Shown here piece after piece: positions 37,420 through 42,486 of a stretch of DNA of 42,486 nt; position 1 is the stretch's first letter; each line of letters begins with the position of its first letter. The translations under genes were made by a program, and so were the position numbers. This DNA comes from a virus: positions 1 to 42,486 of IMG/VR virus record IMGVR_UViG_3300035199_001164; one strand, 5' to 3'. Below the pieces are notes generated by a model. That model made no database searches and was not told where the DNA came from. It saw only the letters and a list, made by a program, of their open reading frames with translations.

Positions 37420-38877
37420 ATGACCGCGAAAACAGTAACGATTGTTCTTCGGCCCGGCCTAGGCCTGGACTTCGAGGCGATGGCTCAGGCCCTGACCTTG
37501 GGCGCGCCGGTCTCTATCGGGCGAGGTGGCGCAGTGATCGCCGCGCTGTCCGACGAGAACGCAGTGGAGCGTCTGTCCGCCCTGGACGAGATGCTTGCCG
37601 GTGATGGCTGGCAGCACGAGCTGACGCCCGGCCTGCTGGAGATGCTGATGGCCGGATACGAGAAGCAAGAGAAGCTGAAGGACCTGCTGATGGACAGCGA
37701 CCGCCTGCTCCAGGAGTACAAGGGCGGTACCGAGATACTCGAGGCTTTCATTGAAAGCGTCTACAGGGCCATCAGGGAGATCCGCCAGCTTGCTGCGACT
37801 GGTCAGAAGGAACAGGCAGCAGAAGCCCTCCGCTCCATTGAGGCCCTGGCTGCGGCCTGGATCAGGGCCTCTGAAGCAGGCGCCGCGCGCCACGAAATAG
37901 CGAAACCGGAAAACGTGGCGCGGGAAGTCCAACCCCCGCAGGCCGAGGAGGTCTGCGCCTGTGGCGATATCTACCCCGCCGACAGCTTCGGCGCCGGGTT
38001 CATGGCTGCAAACAATGGCGTCTGCGAGAACTGCGATGCGGCCGAGTTGGCCGGGGCAACTATGGCAAAAAATGCCAAGGTTCGAACTGGTGAAGAAAAT
38101 GCACTGGTTGCCGCTGCCCCTGCCGAGGACGCACATGACGAGCAGTCGCACGCCTCGTATCGCGCGGCGCAGCTCGCCGGGCGTTTCGATATTGAGGTTC
38201 CCACCAGCGTCTGGAAGGCGGGCTACGCAGCGGGCATGGAGCGCGCCGCGCCCGCTCCGACTGGAAGCGAGCACCTGCCGGCCCTGCAGAGCCTGCTGGA
38301 CAAGCTGATGTCCGTCGGCTTCGAAGCGGCCCAACAGTGCGAGCGTCATGCCCTGGACGAAGGGGCTGACCAACAGGAAGCCGAGCAGGTCGGTGGCTGG
38401 GTGCTGCGCGGTTTCGCTATCGCCAAGCTGAAGCTCCAGCCGCTGATCGAGGTGGATCTGTTCGCCGAGCGCGCTCTTGCAGGAGCCATTCCCCACACAC
38501 CGACGGTAGGTGAGGAACACGCTGGCGCGCTCGTCATCCGCGCCCAGAGCTTACTTAGCCAGGCCGTAAGCGCCCTTGGGGCCGAGCGTCTGCAACAGGC
38601 GGAGGTGGTGGAGCTGCTGACCAAGGATCTCGACGCCCACCGGACTGCCCTGGGCGATGACCACCGGCTGAAGGTGGCGGCGCCTCAGATGCTGGACCGC
38701 CTGCAGCAGGTGCTGACCAAGGTAGGCGGCCTGTTCGCGGTACTGGATCACGGTGGCAAGCCGAGCGAGCAGATGTGGGAGGAAGCCAGCCAGGCCATTG
38801 AACCGATATGGGATCTGGTCGCCCAGGTCGAAGGGCGCGACGTCTCCGCTGTCGTAGAGGAGGCGATCCATGGCTAG
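37420..38877 (+). CDS. Large early protein of unknown function
   Basis: A 485-residue helical protein starting MTAKTVTIVLRPGLGLDFEAM. A possible zinc site with CACGDIY and CENCDA (about residues 185-210), then helical segments with many Ala, Glu and Gln. It has no membrane segment and no catalytic motif I recognise. The ATG at 37420 has a GGAG site; an in-frame TTG at 37408 is an alternative. It is followed by the DUF1566-like gene with an 8-base overlap, so the two are coupled. Composition hints at a DNA- or protein-binding scaffold. Confidence 0.6.
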   Translation: MTAKTVTIVLRPGLGLDFEAMAQALTLGAPVSIGRGGAVIAALSDENAVERLSALDEMLAGDGWQHELTPGLLEMLMAGYEKQEKLKDLLMDSDRLLQEYKGGTEILEAFIESVYRAIREIRQLAATGQKEQAAEALRSIEALAAAWIRASEAGAARHEIAKPENVAREVQPPQAEEVCACGDIYPADSFGAGFMAANNGVCENCDAAELAGATMAKNAKVRTGEENALVAAAPAEDAHDEQSHASYRAAQLAGRFDIEVPTSVWKAGYAAGMERAAPAPTGSEHLPALQSLLDKLMSVGFEAAQQCERHALDEGADQQEAEQVGGWVLRGFAIAKLKLQPLIEVDLFAERALAGAIPHTPTVGEEHAGALVIRAQSLLSQAVSALGAERLQQAEVVELLTKDLDAHRTALGDDHRLKVAAPQMLDRLQQVLTKVGGLFAVLDHGGKPSEQMWEEASQAIEPIWDLVAQVEGRDVSAVVEEAIHG

Positions 38878-39571
38878 CGTGCGCGCCGGCGCCCTCCCAG
38901 CCCTGGGTCAGCCGTTTGCCGGCGGCTACTTCGCGGGCCGGTACTTCCTGCGCGGCGAGGAGCGGGCATTGGTGGTCGCCGATCGCGCCTGCGAGTTCGC
39001 AGCGCAGTGGTGGGACCGCACCGGCCCCCGGCCGAACATTCGCGGGGCCCAGGACTACATGGACGGCATGGTTAACACCATGGCGATGGCTGAGGCCGGC
39101 TGTGCGGTGGCCACCAAGGTGCTGCGGTTGCACATCGGCGGTCACGGCGGCTGGCACATCCCGGCCCGCGACGAGTTGCTGGTGATGCAGGTGAACCTGC
39201 TGCAGTTGGAAGCGTTCCAGCGTGATGGCAGCCAGCGGTTCTCCGATCCCCGCAGCCTGGGCGTCTACTGGTCGAGCACCCAGAGGAGTGCCGGCAGTGC
39301 TTGGAACCTGCACATGCTTCCCTGGTGTACGCCCGACACGAACTGGGCGACCAAGGTGAAGCTGGTTCGACCGGTCAGGTCCATCCCGATCATCCATGAA
39401 CCCGACGCGATGGACCTGCCAGCCGAGGGTGTGATTGTCGACCGCATCCAACTACCGCGCCACTCCTCCAGGCAACTGGAGGAGATCCTGGGCCGGTTCA
39501 TCAACGAGGACTCTGGCCGGTTCTACGGCCGCACCACGGACCTGGTGGAAGCATTGACCGGCTTGGCTTAA
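38870..39571 (+). CDS. DUF1566-like protein
   Basis: A 233-residue protein. The central part holds GWHIPARDELLVM, then YWSSTQRSAGSAWNLHM and WATKVKLVRPVRSI, matching the DUF1566 pattern (GW-LP--DEL ... YWSST ... VRPVR), a C-type-lectin-like fold. Such domains are usual in extracellular proteins; here there is no signal peptide. The ATG at 38870 follows a strong GAGGAGG site. The last part (RQLEEILGRFINEDSGRFYG) may be a helix. Function unknown. Confidence 0.75.
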   Translation: MASVRAGALPALGQPFAGGYFAGRYFLRGEERALVVADRACEFAAQWWDRTGPRPNIRGAQDYMDGMVNTMAMAEAGCAVATKVLRLHIGGHGGWHIPARDELLVMQVNLLQLEAFQRDGSQRFSDPRSLGVYWSSTQRSAGSAWNLHMLPWCTPDTNWATKVKLVRPVRSIPIIHEPDAMDLPAEGVIVDRIQLPRHSSRQLEEILGRFINEDSGRFYGRTTDLVEALTGLA

Positions 39572-39624
39572 GCCGAGAGAAAGCAAACGAGCCGCGGCGA
39601 GGTAAGCCGCGGATGGGGATCGGA

Positions 39625-39900
39625 ATGCGCTACGTGACAGTCAGGAAATTCGCGAGCGAGTCGGGCTACACCGAAGATGCCATTCGCTCGAAGATCCGGG
39701 ACGGAGTCTGGAGGCAGGACGAAATATGGATCAGGGCTCCCGATGGGCGAACCCTGATTGACGTGAGAGGGTATGAATCATGGGTAGAGATGGGCGGGGA
39801 GTCCGTGCGGTCTCCGACTCGAGCATCGAGATCACGTTCATGTACCGCGGCGTTCGGTGCCGTGAGCGCATCGGGCTCAAGCCCACCGCCACTAATCTGA
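39625..39900 (+). CDS. Excisionase-like HTH protein
   Basis: A 91-residue protein whose first 55 residues (YVTVRKFASESGYTEDAIRSKIRDGVW) form a MerR/excisionase-type HTH, followed by a Ser/Arg-rich tail. It lies directly before the integrase gene and overlaps its start by 121 bases in another frame; such overlaps are usual for xis-int pairs. ATG 39613 (GAGG site) is an alternative start. The tail may be non-essential, but no stop precedes. Confidence 0.78.
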   Translation: MRYVTVRKFASESGYTEDAIRSKIRDGVWRQDEIWIRAPDGRTLIDVRGYESWVEMGGESVRSPTRASRSRSCTAAFGAVSASGSSPPPLI

Positions 39901-40970
39901 AGCGGGCTGAGCAGCACAAGGCTGCGGTGGAGCATGCCATCGCCGCCGGCACCTTCGACTATGCGGTGACCTTCCCAGGCTCGCCCAGGGCAGCGAAGTT
40001 CGCCCCCGAGGCAAACCGGGAAACCGTCTCTGGGTTCCTGACCAGGTGGCTGGCCGGGAAAAAGAAACACGTATCCAGCAGTACCTTCGAAGGCTACCGG
40101 AAGATCGTGGAGCAGCGCCTGGTTCCGAAGCTCGGCACCGTCATGGTCGTCGAGCTCAAGCGCAAGATGGTGCGCGACTGGCTCGACACTCTGGGGGTCA
40201 GCAACAAGACATTGACCAACATTCAGAGCTGCCTGCGATCCGCGCTGAACGACGCCGTGGACGAGGAGTTACTGGAGACGAACCCGCTTGCCGGCTGGAC
40301 CTATCTACGCAAGGAGGCGCCGCCGAAGGAGGACGATGTGGATCCGTTCTCCCCAGAGGAACAGCGCGCCATTCTCGACGTGCTTCACGGGCAGGCCCGC
40401 CACTTGGTTCAGTTCGCCTTCTGGTCCGGCATGCGCACCAGCGAGCTGGTCGCGCTGGACTGGGGGGATATCGACTGGATTCGTGGAGAGGTTCGCGTCT
40501 CGCGCGCAATGACGCAGGCCGCCAAGGGCACAGCTGAGGTGACCAAGACGGCCGCCGGTGCGCGCACGATCAAGCTGCTCGGCCCGGCCCTGACGGCACT
40601 GCAGGAGCAGAAGGCTCACACTTTCCTGGCAGGCAACGAGGTGTTCCAGAACCCACGCACAGGCGAGCGCTGGGCTGGCGACGGACCGATCCGGAAAACC
40701 ATGTGGGCGCCGGCGCTGAAGAAGGCCGGCGTGCGATACCGGCGACCGTACCAGACCCGCCACACCTTCGCCTCGATGATGCTCTCGGCCGGCGAGCACC
40801 CCATGTGGGTCGCCCAGCAAATGGGCCATGCCAATTGGGCCATGATTTCGCAGGTCTATGGCAAATGGATGCCCGCGGCGAATCTTGAAGCAGGTCAGAA
40901 GGCGGAGCAGCTATGGGCGAGCGGGAGTGCTGACGAAGCTCAATTGACATCTTCCAAAGCAGGCGGATAA
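39780..40970 (+). CDS. int: Phage integrase (tyrosine recombinase)
   Basis: A 396-residue integrase. N-terminal Arm domain of DUF3596 type (EITFMYRGVRCRERIGLKPT, about 16-36), core-binding helical domain (about 80-165), catalytic domain with Arg219 (SGMRTSEL), Lys256, Arg327 (YQTRHTF; Tyr324 replaces the first His), His350 (MGHANW) and Tyr360 (VYGKW). It faces the right prophage end at about 41957, and the excisionase candidate precedes it. It should insert the phage at the ssrA 3' end. Confidence 0.94.
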   Translation: MGRDGRGVRAVSDSSIEITFMYRGVRCRERIGLKPTATNLKRAEQHKAAVEHAIAAGTFDYAVTFPGSPRAAKFAPEANRETVSGFLTRWLAGKKKHVSSSTFEGYRKIVEQRLVPKLGTVMVVELKRKMVRDWLDTLGVSNKTLTNIQSCLRSALNDAVDEELLETNPLAGWTYLRKEAPPKEDDVDPFSPEEQRAILDVLHGQARHLVQFAFWSGMRTSELVALDWGDIDWIRGEVRVSRAMTQAAKGTAEVTKTAAGARTIKLLGPALTALQEQKAHTFLAGNEVFQNPRTGERWAGDGPIRKTMWAPALKKAGVRYRRPYQTRHTFASMMLSAGEHPMWVAQQMGHANWAMISQVYGKWMPAANLEAGQKAEQLWASGSADEAQLTSSKAGG

Positions 40971-40997
40971 TCAGCCAGCTTTTTATGTCACACATGC

Positions 40998-41016
40998 TAT
41001 ACACAAGTTATCCACA
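40998..41016 (+). promoter_or_regulatory. -10 element and perfect DnaA box before the TA-like cassette
   Basis: TATACA (40998-41003) is a good -10 with no clear -35. A perfect DnaA box, TTATCCACA, lies at 41008-41016, near the likely transcription start of the gene at 41038. Confidence 0.55.
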
Positions 41017-41037
41017 GGATTTGACCAAGGAGGTCTT

Positions 41038-41481
41038 ATGCCCAGCTCTATCGACGTGGCGAAATTTTTCCTCGCCCAATCCAATGAAGAGGCTGGCGAC
41101 CTTGTGTCCAACCTGAAAGTGCAGAAGCTCGTTTACTACGCACAAGGTTTCCATCTCGCTGTCTACGATCGCCCGTTATTTGACGATCAGATCGAGGCCT
41201 GGACACATGGTCCCGTGGTGCCGTCCGTTTACCACCATTACAAGCACCACGGCGCCGGCAGCATCCCTGTTCCTACTGACTTCGATCCAGCTATTTTCCA
41301 GCCTGAACAGATCGAGCTGCTGAACGAAGTGCAGCAGATCTATGGCCAATACTCTGCATGGCGTCTCCGTGAGATGACTCATGAAGAAGCTCCTTGGAAG
41401 AACAATTTCCGCGCCGGAGCAATGAGCCAGGCCATCCCGCACGAGGATATGCAGCACTTCTTTAAAGGCTTGCTGAAATAG
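41038..41481 (+). CDS. Panacea (DUF4065)-type antitoxin candidate
   Basis: A 147-residue protein, SIDVAKFFLAQSNEEAGDLVSNLKVQKLVYYAQGFHLAVYD at the start, then EAWTHGPVVPSVYHHYK. This is the DUF4065/SocA-type pattern (Panacea domain), often the antitoxin of two-gene systems. Strong AGGAGG-like site (aaggaggtc) seven bases upstream. It is the first gene of a cassette between integrase and attachment site, a usual place for cargo genes. The partner is the gene after it. Confidence 0.82.
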   Translation: MPSSIDVAKFFLAQSNEEAGDLVSNLKVQKLVYYAQGFHLAVYDRPLFDDQIEAWTHGPVVPSVYHHYKHHGAGSIPVPTDFDPAIFQPEQIELLNEVQQIYGQYSAWRLREMTHEEAPWKNNFRAGAMSQAIPHEDMQHFFKGLLK

Positions 41482-41492
41482 GACGGGATAGC

Positions 41493-41903
41493 GTGAAACA
41501 TCTCAAGGATAGAGGCTCAAAGGGTAGCGCCCTACTCAAAGAGCGGACGGAGCCAGTCGAAAACCCCGAATTGAAACCTCCGCTTTTCTCCTTTGAGTTC
41601 ATGCAGCCAGATTATTGCGTGAGCGCCTGCACCTCAGACGAGCGAAGCAGTGTGCTGTCAAAACTCCGCACGTTGAGCCAAATGACCTGGCAGCAGATTA
41701 AGCAGGCAGATCGACACGGATTGGGGTGCGAAATAATCGCTCGACACTCCTTCCATGTAGCGATTCCGAAATTTCTGACGGATGAGGTCAATTTGCTGGC
41801 GATCAGGGCAATCGGAAAGGCGCCTATGGTTGGGTTCAGAACCGGACGGATTTTCCACATCCTGTGGGTCGACCGTGATTTCACCGTTTACGATCACGGC
41901 TGA
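41493..41903 (+). CDS. Partner of the Panacea protein, candidate toxin
   Basis: A 136-residue basic protein starting at GTG 41493, 11 bases after the previous stop. The core has SKLRTLSQMTWQQIKQADRH, then GRIFHILWVDRDFTVYDHG at the end, a pattern I associate with small conserved proteins found beside Panacea antitoxins. Two His-rich segments could form an active site, but none is known to me. Its base composition is less GC-rich than the phage average. The toxin role is inferred from the pairing. Confidence 0.6.
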   Translation: MKHLKDRGSKGSALLKERTEPVENPELKPPLFSFEFMQPDYCVSACTSDERSSVLSKLRTLSQMTWQQIKQADRHGLGCEIIARHSFHVAIPKFLTDEVNLLAIRAIGKAPMVGFRTGRIFHILWVDRDFTVYDHG

Positions 41904-41956
41904 AATGACAGCCTTATGCCAGCCTCTGGCGTAGAACCCACGCCACTGCTGGCCAA

Positions 41957-41987
41957 GACGGGGGTTCAAATCCCCCCGGCTCCACCA
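41957..41987 (+). other. Right attachment site, 3' end of tmRNA (ssrA) gene
   Basis: The sequence is the T-arm (ggggg/ttcaaat/ccccc at 41960-41976), acceptor 3' strand cggctcc, discriminator A and CCA, fitting the 3' end of a tmRNA gene, including the U of the G3.U70 pair. No upstream tmRNA part is present, so this is the displaced 3' fragment, i.e. attR. The rest of the gene should lie left of the window. Confidence 0.8.
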
Positions 41988-42000
41988 AAAACAACGACTA

Positions 42001-42037
42001 AGCCCCTGATTTTCCTAGCGAATTTCAGGGGCTTTTT
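42001..42037 (+). terminator. Terminator after the ssrA 3' end
   Basis: Nine-bp stem agcccctga/tcaggggct (42001-42009, 42025-42033) followed by T5. It is probably the host tmRNA terminator left on the right of the prophage. Confidence 0.82.
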
Positions 42038-42114
42038 CGTTTCTGCCTGGATGTCTCGAAGAAGTGTCGAACATCGATGACCCTTCGGGTCGAAGCAAGG
42101 GTTTGCAAAGCTCC

Positions 42115-42486
42115 CTACTTCAGTTTCCCGTGCAAAAAAACCGCGCCTGCCGTTAGCGCAGCGGCACCAAGGCCTGTCGCGATCATCGCACCGATTCTCA
42201 TATTCCCTCGCTGAGTAGTTGTGGAACGCTCCCCACAATCACGGGCTTCCTTCTTCTGCCGCTTGTCCCCATTTTCCGCCATCTTCGCGTACCGCATCCG
42301 CTCTTCAGGGGAATCAGCATTCTTGATTGCCTCCTTCAAAGCTTCCATCAGTGCTTCTGAGGTGGCGGCACTTGCCTTCAATTCTTCCGCATCAACCTTT
42401 GCAGCGCTCTCCGATGCCTTTGAGATCCCCTCTAGGGCCTCCTTAACAACTTCATCGCTGACCTTCTCCGGCTTATAAGCTGTCAT
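42115..42486 (-). CDS. Host-side hypothetical membrane-anchored protein
   Basis: A 123-residue protein with an acidic, helical N-terminal part (DEVVKEALEGISKASESAAK), a charged middle (KMAENGDKRQKKEARDCGERS) and a C-terminal membrane helix (AMIATGLGAAALTAGAVFL, about 100-118) before a short HGKLK end. It could be a tail-anchored protein. It lies right of the attachment site, so it is probably chromosomal or belongs to another element in the same site. The start codon is the last three bases of the window. Confidence 0.65.
   Translation of the reverse strand: MTAYKPEKVSDEVVKEALEGISKASESAAKVDAEELKASAATSEALMEALKEAIKNADSPEERMRYAKMAENGDKRQKKEARDCGERSTTTQRGNMRIGAMIATGLGAAALTAGAVFLHGKLK

Noticed and set aside
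41904-41956. Full tmRNA gene or tRNA-Ala at the right end
   Set aside because: Only the T-arm and acceptor 3' half are present; no D-arm or anticodon arm precedes. The sequence before it holds a tggcgt/acgcca hairpin that is probably phage arm DNA.

Overview
The window is the greater part of a lambda-like siphophage genome (a temperate prophage) integrated in a Pseudomonas chromosome, most likely P. aeruginosa or a close relative. Supporting signs are the high GC with a strong G/C third-position bias, a CsrA/RsmA-type gene, a DUF1654 gene (a Pseudomonas family), and an integration site whose sequence fits the 3' end of a tmRNA gene (ssrA). The left prophage end is not in the window, which starts at the stop codon of the phage Rz gene. 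The right end is, at about 41957-41987, followed by a terminator and one apparent host gene.

Positions 1-23640 form the late operon, all on the minus strand. Transcription probably starts at a late promoter near 23801-23828. In transcription order it holds a phage tRNA between two terminators, two small membrane proteins (holin candidates), a gpZ-like protein, a probable cos region, terminase small and large subunits (Nu1/gpA type), gpW, the portal, a prohead protease fused to the major capsid protein, a decoration protein, head-tail connectors, the major tail protein, an AT-rich inserted gene, tail chaperones gpG/gpGT made by -1 frameshifting, a 1,035-residue tape measure protein, about ten tail-tip and fibre proteins, and finally endolysin plus Rz/Rz1 spanins. 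Several intrinsic terminators lie inside this operon, so it probably depends on antitermination; the gene at 23825-24397 sits where a Q protein would.

Positions 23825-33383 form the early leftward operon (minus strand): Cro-like repressor, small unknown genes, a Rha-type regulator, an O-like initiator containing iterons (probable origin), a DnaC-like loader, a DnaB helicase, a second tyrosine recombinase in mid-operon, a lambda-type protein phosphatase and small late-early genes, most joined by ATGA or TGATG overlaps.

Positions 33384-34862 are the switch region: a CI-like S24 repressor, three operator-like sites between cI and cro, three more in front of the rightward operon, and an SOS (LexA) box in front of a convergent DUF1654 gene.

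Positions 34863-40970 form the early rightward operon (plus strand): a LuxR-type HTH protein, small membrane proteins, a Band-7 (HflK/HflC-like) lipoprotein, CsrA, a large unknown protein, a DUF1566-like protein, an excisionase candidate and the integrase. Between the integrase and the attachment site lies a two-gene cassette (41038-41903) with the look of a Panacea (DUF4065) toxin-antitoxin pair.

The points most worth follow-up are the initiator-like phage tRNA at the late promoter, the paired triple operators, the SOS-controlled DUF1654 gene, CsrA with the Band-7 lipoprotein in the early operon, the mid-operon recombinase and the TA-like cassette at the attachment site. All functions come from reading the sequence; no database search was run.
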